64,000 bases of DNA, taken from contig NC_012863.1 of the NCBI RefSeq assembly GCF_000026945.1, forward strand, positions 1,455,501-1,519,500, written 5' to 3'. This document shows, one piece after another, positions 10,892 to 24,939 of the stretch; position 1 is the first letter of the stretch, and the number at the start of each line of letters is the position of its first letter. The notes under the pieces were generated by a model. It made no database searches, had not been told where the DNA came from, and saw only the letters and a program-made list of their open reading frames with translations. Origin of the DNA: Candida dubliniensis CD36. Taxonomy: Eukaryota; Ascomycota; Pichiomycetes; Serinales; Debaryomycetaceae. The translations under genes and the position numbers were made by a program.

Positions 10892-11119
10892 CTGATTCAA
10901 TCTCCCTAGGATACTCTTTGTGGTAGATATTATATTTGTATGTAGTTTAGTTAATTTCTATACAAGATTCCATAGAATAGAGAAGTAGGAGAATGGCCAT
11001 ATATATATATATATATATATACGAAAATGGACATTCTCAACACACGAAAATATATTAATAGGTCTCAAAACCATGAGATCGTACGATGTTATGGGCACAT
11101 AATGTTAGTTATTAAAACA
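10892..11119 (-). repeat. Inverted LTR arm, right (5' LTR of the copia relic)
   Basis: On the minus strand this begins TGTTTTAATAACTAACATTATG at 11119 and ends with the CCTAGGGAGATTGAATCAGG block near 10892. The gag-pol relic reads away from it, so this is the genuine 5' LTR side. It carries a (TA)n tract at about 10999-11021 that the left arm lacks. Confidence 0.8.
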
Positions 11120-12375
11120 GAAGAAGTAGAAGAAGCAGAAGAATTGTCGTCGTATAAAGATTTTGTGACTGAAGTAGAATAAATGAGATGATAATTAATG
11201 ATGATTGTTGGTTAAGAAGTCTAGATTTGTTAATATTATGTGTGTTTTTTTTTTTTTTTCACCATTATAGAATATATTTACAATCAATGGTTGTTAGTAG
11301 TAGGAGTAGTAGTGGTAGTATTGGTGGTGGTGGTGGTGGTAGTAGTTGCTTCTATAACTCAGCCTTGTTTCTAATTATCACAAAAATAGAACCACAGATA
11401 CATGCACATAATACACATACATACAATACAATGTAGGTTTTAATTTAAATCTCTATACAATAAAAAAGAAAAAGAAAAAAAGAAAAACCTTCACAAGAAG
11501 AAGAAGAAGAAGATTGTATTATTATTTCCTTTTGCAAACGTTTTATTGATTATATATATATATATATGTGTGTGTGTAAGTTTAGTTTATTAATTAAGAT
11601 CTATTGGAAAGTAGATTAAATTCTCTGATTGCTTTGTAATGTTGATCTATTTAATATATTAGTAGTAGTAGTATTATTAAGGATTTAAAAGAAGATTAAA
11701 AGTGGCTGGCTGGCTCACTGACTGACTGACTGGCTGATTGGCTGATTGGTTAGGTACAAATTATTATTATTATTATTATTTACCAAGTAGTCAAGTAAAA
11801 GTAAAGTGAGAATAGTAGGATGTAGGATATATTAATGTTGATTTTGTACATTGACTTTATATTAATGATTAACTTAAATTATGATTAACATTAATTAATC
11901 CCATTTTCCTCATATATTTAGGAAAGTATAAAGTATAAAGTAGAATGTAACATCAATAGGCCTACTAACTTAACTTGTATGTATGTATGTATGTAGTGTT
12001 GATTTGTCTCAAAATATATAATTATACAGAAAGAGAGACAGAGAGACAGAGAGAGGGTGTATCAGTGTATCAGTGAATCAGTGATAATATAAAATTAATT
12101 AATTAATTAATTATTAACAAAAAAAAAAAAAAAAAAAAAAAAAACTTCACACACAAAAGAGAAGAAAAAAAAAAAAAATTTTTTTTTTCTCATTTTTGTT
12201 TCTGCATTAAGTTTTGATCTTGAATGTTTCCATTTTTATTTATCCCCCCACTCCCCCCTTTTTCTTCTCCTTATAATATAATATATAAACATAGCCTAAT
12301 TCCTTTACTTTCTTCTTCTTCTTTTTTCTCTTTTCTTTTCTTTTCTTTATTATTTCAACTACTTTGATTTAACCT

Positions 12376-12406
<31 letters not shown>

Positions 12407-12509
12407 CATTAGTTAATTTTAATTACTATTTACTCCCCTATATTTCCTCCCCCCCCCCGACACCACACCACACCACACACACACACACACACACACACAT
12501 TTCTCAATC
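11120..12509. other. Long repeat-rich 5' region of the 12510 gene
   Basis: No conserved ORF is visible in these 1.4 kb. The region is rich in microsatellites: GGT/AGT repeats (about 11290-11345), (GAA)n at about 11499-11512, (TA)n/(TG)n near 11551-11577, (TTA)n at 11761-11779, a long A-tract at about 12119-12144, a CTTTCA array at about 12374-12408, and (CACCA)n passing into (AC)n up to 12499. It probably holds a long promoter and leader for the gene at 12510. Confidence 0.5.
12374..12408 (+). repeat. CTTTCA tandem array in the 5' leader
   Basis: About six tandem copies of a 6-bp pyrimidine-rich unit lie 100-135 bp upstream of the start codon at 12510. They are followed by a C-run and a dinucleotide AC tract just before the ATG. 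Confidence 0.85.
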
Positions 12510-13148
12510 ATGGCTATATTTAGATCAAAATCATCAGCTAATAAAAAACCTCAAACTGCTAATGATATAGATATAAAAATATCTTCACATGATGCTCAAC
12601 ATTATAAAATGCATACAGCAAATGTTCATGATCCAATTTTATCAGCAGTTCAAGAAGCTCAACCATTTGAACAAGCAGTTAAACGTGATGATGATTATGA
12701 TGGTGATGATGATTTATCAGGAGGAAAAGGAGAAAGAAGAAGACCATCATATTTATCACAAAATTCTCATGATTTAAAAGATATATTTGGTCAACCAATT
12801 AATCAAACTGATATGTCAAATCCAACAAGATCAAGAAATGAACGTCCTTTAGATACAATTAGAGGATTTGAATATGCTATTACTGGTGATATAAGTTTCC
12901 GAGATCAATTGGAAACTAATCGTTTAGGTTGGGGGTTTCATGAAGATTTCCCTTATTATAATTTAAATGGACAAAATAATAATAATAACAGTAATGCACA
13001 AGAAATTGGGAATTCTTATAGTAGACCAGTGATTAATTTTAATGATCAACCAGTATATCAAGCAGGTAATTATAGTGCTAGTAGTTTACAAGCTGATCAA
13101 AATAATACTAAAAAGAAAAAAAGAGGATTATTTGGTAGAAAGAAATAA
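12510..13148 (+). CDS. Conserved fungal protein, YMR295C/YGR273C-like, function unknown
   Basis: The 212-aa product is hydrophilic with no membrane segment. A central conserved block, DIFGQPI...DMSNPTRSRNERPLDTIRGFEYAITGD (about residues 91-127), is the pattern seen in ascomycete proteins of unknown function including the yeast YMR295C/YGR273C pair. An LET...GWGFHEDFPYY block follows. The C-terminus ends in a strongly basic tail, KKKKRGLFGRKK, and an Asn run lies near residues 155-160. It could be a membrane-periphery or nuclear protein, but sequence alone does not decide. It sits alone between two retroelement relics, and its 5' region is unusually long and repeat-rich. The family assignment is from recalled motif similarity. 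Confidence 0.7.
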   Translation: MAIFRSKSSANKKPQTANDIDIKISSHDAQHYKMHTANVHDPILSAVQEAQPFEQAVKRDDDYDGDDDLSGGKGERRRPSYLSQNSHDLKDIFGQPINQTDMSNPTRSRNERPLDTIRGFEYAITGDISFRDQLETNRLGWGFHEDFPYYNLNGQNNNNNSNAQEIGNSYSRPVINFNDQPVYQAGNYSASSLQADQNNTKKKKRGLFGRKK

Positions 13149-13611
13149 AGAAATAAAGAAGAAGAAGAAGAAGCAGGGGAGACGTGTTATAAGTTATAAG
13201 TTCTAAGTTATAAGTTATAAGTTTTTGATTTTGATTTTGATTTGGTATTGATTTGGTATTGATTTTGATTTGGTTTTGATGTTGTAATTGTATATTTAAA
13301 ATATTATTAATGTATATTTGGTTTTTTGATTTTGATTTTGATTTTGCTTTTGCTTTTTTTGATTTATAATGTATATTATTTTATATTATGTTATTTTTTT
13401 TAAAAAAAACAGATGGTTTTTTAATAAGTGTTACTATAAATATTGGTTATCTTGTGTTCGGTGGGATGAATGGAGATAACTCCGCCACTTTCATTTTTAA
13501 TAATCTCCACCTTTTTATTTCTCTCTCACAGTTCAGTTCAGTTCAGTTTAGTTTAGTTTAGTTCAGAAAAATAAATTGTGTAGTAATTTAATATACATAT
13601 ATATATATATA
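13149..13611. other. 3' flank with TTTTGA-type repeats, no gene
   Basis: Downstream of the 12510 gene are TAAGTTA repeats (about 13188-13220) and GATTTT/GGTATT repeats (about 13224-13360). A GTTCA/GTTTA repeat lies at about 13531-13566 and a (TA)n tract just before the solo LTR. No ORF of note. Confidence 0.5.
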
Positions 13612-14091
13612 TGTCACACAGCCTAGTAATTAAGCTTAAGTGAACATCGCACTAACCAATGTAATTGAAATAACCTCAACTTGTTCGTCTTTTATCTTAT
13701 GTCTCGAATACACTCTATTGCTCAGATATGAGCTATCTCAACCTTTGGTTGATTTACCACTTTTGTTTCCTTGATTTCTCCTCTCAAATCTCTTTAAGTT
13801 AACTATACTTTTCTTGTATTAATTAATCCTATCTAACTAGTATATAATATAAAATATAAATTACTTCTGTCCACTATTTATATTGTCAATCTCTTAAGAA
13901 ACCAGGAAATAGATCAGATGTGTAAACATTATTTCCGTCTTTACTTGTATTAATTTCCTTTTATCCATTTTGTGTTATTAGTTCTTTATATCGTAAATAA
14001 TATAGCTTAAGGATAAGTTACTATATTATTTAACTGTCACATTCAGTCTGTCTGAGCGACATTCCTTGTATGTTGATCTGACTGTGTGACA
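13612..14091. mobile_element. Solo LTR, 480 bp, with perfect 10-bp terminal inverted repeats
   Basis: The segment starts TGTCACACAG and ends CTGTGTGACA, which are exact reverse complements and fit the TG...CA ends of retroviral-type LTRs. It is non-coding and less repetitive than its flanks. The flanks are alternating TA on both sides, so a target-site duplication cannot be judged. No second copy is visible in the window. Its strand cannot be fixed from the ends alone. Confidence 0.72.
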
Positions 14092-14116
14092 TATATATTA
14101 TCCTGCATATATACCC

Positions 14117-14640
14117 CTTTTGTTTTATTTTACTTTTTTCTGTCAAATTTGCACTACTTCTAATTTGTGTAGTGCAAATATAAATATACTGAAGTATTCC
14201 TAGGTTTTATTAATTAGATATTACGACGGACAATATATGTTGCTCTAACTTTCTAGAAGATTCGAAGCTAATTATCAGTATGTAATAAATTGAAAGTAAT
14301 AAAAAAATATGAATTAGTTTTTTTTTACAAAGAGAAGTAGTATATAATAGAGAATAATAAAATAACAATTATAAAGGATTCGCATTCAACTTCCCCTGGA
14401 GTTGAATTCAAAAAAGGACTGAAAGGACTGCACATAAAATATTGCCGATCCTGTTTTTACAACAAATAACAATACTTTTATTTTAACAATACTTTCTTTA
14501 TATCTTTTTTTTTTATCAAACTCATCTTTTATACAATATATATATATTCTTACAATTATAATAATTTTCAATTAAAAAATACCAATTTCTTATTAACATT
14601 CTTCTACAAGTTCTTAAGTTCCTAGGAAATTCTTCGAGAA
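14117..14640 (+). repeat. Inverted arm, left (gag relic)
   Basis: Two blocks, about 14117-14187 and 14480-14636, match the reverse complement of 16825-17080. The first contains a hairpin-forming TGCACTAC/GTAGTGCA pair. The second ends with AAGTTCCTAGGAAATTC-like sequence. About 300 bp between the blocks is absent from the other arm. Confidence 0.75.
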
Positions 14641-16320
14641 AAAAAAAAAAAAAAAAAACATAATTAATAAAGAATAAAAGTGTAATTTTCTGTTTTTTTT
14701 TGGGGGCCACAGAATTGTCAGATGATGATGTAACTGGAAAATGAACACCAATAAAGATCAGGTCAGGTCAGGTCAGGTTAACGGTGGTGGAAAAAAAAAA
14801 AGGTTTTGGGTGTTGTTGATAGTGGTTAAGTTATGACGGATGAAATATCAGATTGGGAAATATTTGGATAAGTGGAGACCTAAACAAAGTTGATTTGACA
14901 CCATAAAATTGGTTCTTAAAGCTTGTTGTTGTTGTTGTTGTTGTACTACTAGCAAGATTTCTAAATTGTTGGACGTACTCGGTAACACGTTGATCAGGTT
15001 ATGGAAAAAAATACAATTGGTATTTAATAGTGTTTTTGGGATATTGAAAATATCCCAATTACGACTTTTTCCCCTTTATTACATTGAAAATGTCTATTCC
15101 ATTGGATTCATTGGAAATTAAGGCATTGAGAGGATGATTCAATTGGGCATAGCGATAATCGTTAGCTAAGTTCTCACCCCGCAAATAAGGCGGTGCAGCA
15201 TAAGGTCAAACTGACTTAATTAATTTATTACCATGGAAATAATTTTGAATCTGGTGGATTTTAGTTAGTAACCATAGTGACATCATTGCATGAATCAATA
15301 ATATAGACTTCCATAAAAAGGGTGGGAAATTTGTTGGTTGGATTTGTTCCCAATCAGTAGTAGTCAAATCAGTCAGTGGAAAAAATACAATAGGTTTAAT
15401 TTGAATTGCAATGTCATCAATAGTAACGAAAACTGGTTTAGGACCATTGGCCAGAAGTTAGCCAGTTGATTAGTACTTATTCTCTTTGCCATTTTCTGCC
15501 ATTTGGTCCCTTAAAGTAGTAATCTGCTCTTGAAGGTTCAATTCTTTGTCCTAAGCTTTGAGCCATAATATTAGAAGCCTGTTGAAAAAATGTTCGTCTT
15601 CAAAACGGACACGTTTGTTTTTAAGTTTCTTCAAAAGCTCTGACTTCCTTTTCCAATTCGTGAGTTTCCCTTGTTCAACGTCCTGGACATGAGATTCCCA
15701 TCATATCATATCAGCAGAATTGAATTTTTGAAAGTCAGTCACGATAACTTCCTGTTCAAGAGTTTGATTGATTGATCCTGTGTGCTGTTTGCTGTTCATA
15801 TCTACTAGTAAATTGATTGAGCATTTCCATCATCTGTTCTTGGAAGGCCTGTAACTGTTTGTTGACACTTGCTTCCACACTTGCTTGAAAGGCCAAATTA
15901 GTAGCATTAGCGGAGGTATCAGTAGTAGCTGAAGTGGACGTATCAAATGAAAATGGAGATGGAGATGTACTCTTTGGTCCAGATTGATTTGTTTGACTTA
16001 TAATGAAAAATAACTGGTAGATAAAGAAAGTTGCCAAAAAGGATTTTAAACAGGTGTTCTGTAAACGGTATATAAAATTTGTAGTAATAAAAATTATTTG
16101 GGGGGTGGTGGAAAAAATTGATTTTTTTTTTTTGTGTGTGAGGTTTTGTGTGGGGTTTTATGTTGTTTTTGTATTGTTTTAATAATAGCTGGAGGTTGCG
16201 AAAAAAAAAATTTATTGCAAAGGTGTGGTTGTATATGTTTTTTTTATTTTTTCTGTAAGTTTTGTTAGATTTTTTTTTTTTTTTGTTTGATTGATATCTA
16301 ATATTGTCGATCAATCAATA
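14640..16320 (-). pseudogene. Degenerate retrotransposon gag relic
   Basis: Read on the minus strand, an N-terminal gag-like part is open at 15756-16037: a Thr/Ser-rich segment followed by a predicted coiled stretch containing ASVNKQLQAFQEQMMEMLNQF. The rest is shattered by stops and frameshifts, but a typical Gag-domain motif, RVTEYVQQFRNLAS, is readable at about 14955-15000. This motif favours a Ty3/gypsy-type gag. No protease, reverse transcriptase or integrase is visible, so either the pol part was deleted or this was a gag-only derivative. Confidence 0.65.
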
Positions 16321-16824
16321 ATTATTTTATTTGAACTAATTGTCAATCAAAAAGTGAAAATGATTTTTGATTGGCTAAGAACTTGTCTTTGAAAAGTGTC
16401 CAATCGAATTGGTTGATTTTTTTTTTGTTGAGATATTTTTTTTTTTTTTTTTCTTCTAAAATTGGTTACCTGAAGAGACCTTTGATAAATAAAATTTGTG
16501 CCTCATATTTTTGCGATAAATTGAAATTGAAATAATTCAATAAGTTGAAACTTAACTTTGATTCCAATGTAAATTTTTTTTCTTCAAAAACTATATTGTA
16601 CTCTGTAAAAGTAGCTTCTCAAAACTGTCTAAGTTAGTTGTTTTCGAAGTGGAAAGTTGTAGATTTGTTATATATATATATATATATATATTGTGAATAT
16701 TCTGATAAACTTAAGCAATGTAAGTAAATGTGTAACTGAATTTTGTTTTGATTTGTAGTTGGTTCAGAAAATTAATTTTCTGTTTGTTTTTTACACTTTT
16801 TATTCTTTAATATTATGATTTCAA
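16321..16824. other. Untranslated leader or LTR part of the gag relic
   Basis: AT-rich sequence between the gag relic and its right arm, with a (TA)n tract at about 16670-16691. No ORF is visible. By position it should be the LTR remainder or leader of the element. Confidence 0.4.
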
Positions 16825-17080
16825 AGAATTTCCTAGGAACTTAAGTAGTTGGTATTTCTTAATTGAAAGTTATAATTGTTGTAAGAATATATTGTATAAA
16901 AGATGAGTTGATAAAGAAAAGATATAAAAAGTATTGTTAAAAAAAAAAAGAAGACAATAAAAAAAATCAAGCATAAAAAATAGAATATTTATATTTATAT
17001 TTATATTTATATTTGTATTTGCACTACACAAATTAGAAGTAGTGCAAATTTGACAGAAAAAAGTGAAAAATAAAACACAA
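16825..17080 (-). repeat. Inverted arm, right (gag relic)
   Basis: This is the reverse-complement partner of the 14117-14640 arm. The gag relic reads away from it on the minus strand, so it corresponds to the 5' LTR side. It contains a TTTATA array at about 16990-17013 next to the TGCACTAC/GTAGTGCA palindrome. Confidence 0.75.
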
Positions 17081-17465
17081 TCTATCAAATTCCCACATCT
17101 TATATATAATATGATCTTGGTTATAACTCATAGTCCTACTCCTACTACTACTCCTACTCCTACTACTACTATTTCTTTTCAATATTTACATCTACAACTT
17201 TATCTATACTAAACTATGCTATACTATACTATACCTTTCTCTTTTCTAATTATTTCAAAATTAAAATTTAAAATCTATTCTTCACACACAACACACATTA
17301 CACACATTTAACTTTCAATTTTCAACTTTAAAAACAACAACAACAACAACAAAAAATAAAAGACTAACAAATCACTTATATAAACTAATGCTAATATATA
17401 TATATATATATATTATAACAACCATCAAACCATCAAAGTTTTTTTTTCTTCTTCTTCTTTTTCTT
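17081..17465. other. 3' flank of CEK1
   Basis: Low-complexity DNA with ACT/CCT trinucleotide repeats (about 17132-17170), a (TA)n tract at about 17394-17413 and T/CTT tracts near 17440-17465. It separates the gag relic from the CEK1 stop codon and has no ORF of note. Confidence 0.5.
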
Positions 17466-22238
<4,773 letters not shown>

Positions 22239-22522
22239 TGTTAATGTGAGTTTTTATTATAGTGAAATATTGATAAGTGAATATTGATTAAGAGAATATT
22301 GTTAAGAGAATATTGTTAAGAGAATATTGATTAAGAGAATAGTTGTCATTGTGAATATAAATTGTGATATTGTTACTTAAGTTAACCCCCCCCACTTAAG
22401 GGATGAAATCTGAGAGTGGTTTAGAAAGACAAAGGTAGATTATAAATATAATAAAATCTTCTTTATAGACTAACCACTAGGAATCTTTTGATGATTTCTT
22501 AAATAGTTAAGAATTAATAACA
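22239..22522 (+). mobile_element. Candidate LTR upstream of a gag-start relic
   Basis: The segment starts TGTTAATG and ends ATTAATAACA, giving 5-bp TGTTA/TAACA inverted termini with TG...CA ends. Inside is an array of related AGAGAATATTG units at about 22287-22340. A gag-like start codon follows 48 bp later. No second copy is visible in the window. Confidence 0.5.
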
Positions 22523-22569
22523 ATAAATTATAATATATATTGAACTAGCTATTGTTGTCTTCAATCCAA

Positions 22570-22716
22570 TATGTCAGAGAACAATCCTGACAAAACAGTT
22601 TTACAAAATCCATCCGTTGGTACTGAGCATTTTCAATCTTTAATGAATGCTTAATCTCAAGTGACCTCGACTCAAGGCAAGCCTTTAAAGAACAACAACA
22701 ACAACAACAACAACAG
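22570..22716 (+). pseudogene. Gag-start relic with in-frame stop
   Basis: An ATG opens a reading frame beginning MSENNPDKTVLQNPSVGTEH and reaching FQSLMNA. There a TAA stop sits where a CAA codon would continue the frame into SQVTSTQGKPLK and an Asn run. Position just after a candidate LTR and the Ser/Asn/Gln-rich composition fit the N-terminus of a retrotransposon Gag. Nothing of pol follows; the PRI2 gene is only 60 bp away. Confidence 0.45.
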
Positions 22717-22776
22717 ATAACATTTTATTTCAATTTACAAATTCCTATTTAAATGTGTTTATGCAGGTTTATGCAT

Positions 22777-24489
22777 TTACTCATTAGACACATCATCATC
22801 ACCACCATCACCACCAACACCACCATCACCACCACTAACAACCTTAACTTCTTTATCTTTATTTTCACTTCTTTCTAATTGTCTTGATCTATCAAAATAT
22901 AAATTTGGATGATTAATATGCATCATTGAATTGATATTATTATTATTATTTTTTTCTTTAATTTTTTTCAATTGTTTTTCATGAGTTAATTCAAATACTC
23001 TTGTACAAGCAATAGTATAATCATGTTTATTAACATCATCAATAATTGTATTTAAATCTTGTTGATCAGTTATCCCCATATTATTTAAATTATTAATTAA
23101 TACATCTAAATTAAAATCACGATATGGACAACCATGATATTCCAAATTTTTATAATTAGGACGAGGTTTAGATAATATAATAGAACAATCCCAAGGTTTA
23201 TAATTAATTCTTGCACCTTCTAAACCATATTGATGACGAATATTATATTTATAATCTTTATTGAAAGTTTCTAATGATAAAGAATTTGATTTTGTAAATT
23301 GATAAGACCAAAATTTAATAGCTTCATCAATATTTAATCCAATACCTTTTAAAAATAATCCTAATTGTTGTCTACCACCATATTTTAAATGAGAATTAAT
23401 AATTAAATTTCGTTGTAAATTTTGAGCACATAATGGATAATGATTAATAATTTTTGAAGTTATTATCAGTTTTGCATTTATATCAGAATTTAAATTATCA
23501 TTATTATTGTTATTAATTTGATTTTGATCATATTCATATTCATATTGAAAATTTTTAAAATTTTTCGATAAATTATTAAGTAAAGGTAATAATCTATCAT
23601 CTTCTTCTAAAATTGGAATTGTTTGGAAAGTTTTAATTAAATTATCATTTAAAATTTTATTAAATTCAATTGATAATAAATTTAATTGTAAACAACTAGG
23701 TAAATATCCATAACCTTTAAATAAATAAATTGATCGATTATTAATTAAATTATTAGTAGAAATTTTTTCAAATGGTAATTTAATAAAATTTTCTTTAAAC
23801 ATTATAAATTTTTTTAATTGATCATTAGTTAAATTTTCTCCATCTAATAAAAATTGATTTTTAATTAAATTCCCACTAGAATTAAATAATTGTTGATTTA
23901 ATTGAATTTTTTCTTCTGATGTAATATATTGCCAATTTAATTTATGATGATTTAATTCAATAAATTCTTGTTGTTCTTTTGGTTGTAATAAATTATATCT
24001 AATTTTAAATAATATCGTTTCATTTTTAATAAAATTTTTTCTTAATTCTTCATTACGACAAAAAACTAATCGAAGAATAAAATGACTATAATGATCTTTC
24101 ATTCTTTCTAATATATAATTATTATTTGATTGTGAATCTATTGTTGTTGTTGTTGTTGATAATAATCCTGGTGATGGATTTAATGGTAAATATTTTAATA
24201 ATAATGGTTTAATATATGATTCAATTTCTTTTAATGATTTAGATCGAGCTAAACATGATTCAATTTCAATTAAAATTTTTAATCTATCAATAGCCCAAGT
24301 TTCAAATTGTTCTAATGTAATTTCTTGTATTGGTGGTAAATCATAAAATGATAATCTTGAATTATATAATGATGAAGGATTAAGATATTTAGAAATTTCT
24401 GGTTCATCAAGATTATTATTATTATTATTATTATTATTATCTTCAAAATTTCTTCTACCAGCAGTACGTCTTTTCAGTTGTCTAAACAT
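22777..24489 (-). CDS. PRI2: DNA primase large subunit (Fe-S), PRI2
   Basis: The product starting at 24489 is 570 aa, close to S. cerevisiae Pri2 (528 aa). It is the large subunit of DNA primase in the polymerase alpha-primase complex. I chose the ATG at 24489 because the protein then starts MFRQ-x-KRR, the family N-terminus; the longer frame to 24777 only adds repeat translation. Conserved parts are LSFYDLPPIQEITLEQFETW, then YYSHFILRL-type sequence and the C-terminal 4Fe-4S domain. Its four cysteines are in YPLCAQNL, YKPWDCSII, YHGCPYRDF and YTIACTRVFE. GGRQQLGLFLKGIGL and HPNLYFDRSRQL also match. Codon 5 is CTG where yeast has Ser. The C-terminal tail is a Gly/Asp/Val-rich addition. Confidence 0.95.
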   Translation of the reverse strand: MFRQLKRRTAGRRNFEDNNNNNNNNNLDEPEISKYLNPSSLYNSRLSFYDLPPIQEITLEQFETWAIDRLKILIEIESCLARSKSLKEIESYIKPLLLKYLPLNPSPGLLSTTTTTIDSQSNNNYILERMKDHYSHFILRLVFCRNEELRKNFIKNETILFKIRYNLLQPKEQQEFIELNHHKLNWQYITSEEKIQLNQQLFNSSGNLIKNQFLLDGENLTNDQLKKFIMFKENFIKLPFEKISTNNLINNRSIYLFKGYGYLPSCLQLNLLSIEFNKILNDNLIKTFQTIPILEEDDRLLPLLNNLSKNFKNFQYEYEYDQNQINNNNNDNLNSDINAKLIITSKIINHYPLCAQNLQRNLIINSHLKYGGRQQLGLFLKGIGLNIDEAIKFWSYQFTKSNSLSLETFNKDYKYNIRHQYGLEGARINYKPWDCSIILSKPRPNYKNLEYHGCPYRDFNLDVLINNLNNMGITDQQDLNTIIDDVNKHDYTIACTRVFELTHEKQLKKIKEKNNNNNINSMMHINHPNLYFDRSRQLERSENKDKEVKVVSGGDGGVGGDGGDDDVSNE

Positions 24490-24939
24490 GTTTGAATGAA
24501 CAAGAAGAAGAAGGAAGAAGAAGAAGAATAAGAAGGAAGAAGGAAGAAGAAGAAAAAGAAGAAGAAGAAGAAGAAGAATAGAATAGATGTTGATAAAATC
24601 TTTCCATTGAAGAAGAATTCCACGCGTGTGTGTCGTGTCGTGTCGTGTCGTGTTGTTTGGTACGACGCGTGAAAAAAAAAAAAAAAAAAGAAACGACATT
24701 ATTGTGGTGTCCGACATTATCCAATACACGTCCTGTCCAGAAGAAAGAGACAAAACTTGCCATTCAAAATTTTTCAATTCAATTCAATTCAATTCAATTC
24801 CAACACAACACAACACAACGCAACACAACGAGAAAGGAAAAAAAAAAAAAAACAGAATAGCAAACCTTTATCCTTCTTCTTCTTCTTCTTCTTCTTCTTC
24901 TTGATAACTTTATAATAATACATTTATTAAATTTTTATC
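24490..24939. promoter_or_regulatory. Divergent PRI2 / SPT16 promoter
   Basis: These 450 bp separate the two divergent start codons. They hold two MCB boxes, a (GTCGT)n array (about 24631-24652), AATTC repeats (about 24776-24799), CAACA repeats (about 24802-24829) and a CTT array ending at 24902 close to SPT16. The PRI2-proximal part is GAA-rich. Confidence 0.7.
24622..24670. promoter_or_regulatory. Two MCB (ACGCGT) boxes upstream of PRI2
   Basis: ACGCGT occurs at 24622-24627 and 24665-24670, 133 and 176 bp upstream of the PRI2 start codon. ACGCGT is the MluI cell-cycle box bound by MBF (Mbp1/Swi6-type) in yeasts, which drives G1/S expression of DNA replication genes. Such pairs close to a primase gene fit that logic. 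SPT16 lies 270 bp and more away on the other side. Confidence 0.75.

Noticed and set aside
24490..24777. N-terminal extension of PRI2
   Set aside because: It translates GAA/CTT repeats and the MCB-containing promoter. The MFRQ-x-KRR start at 24489 is the family N-terminus.
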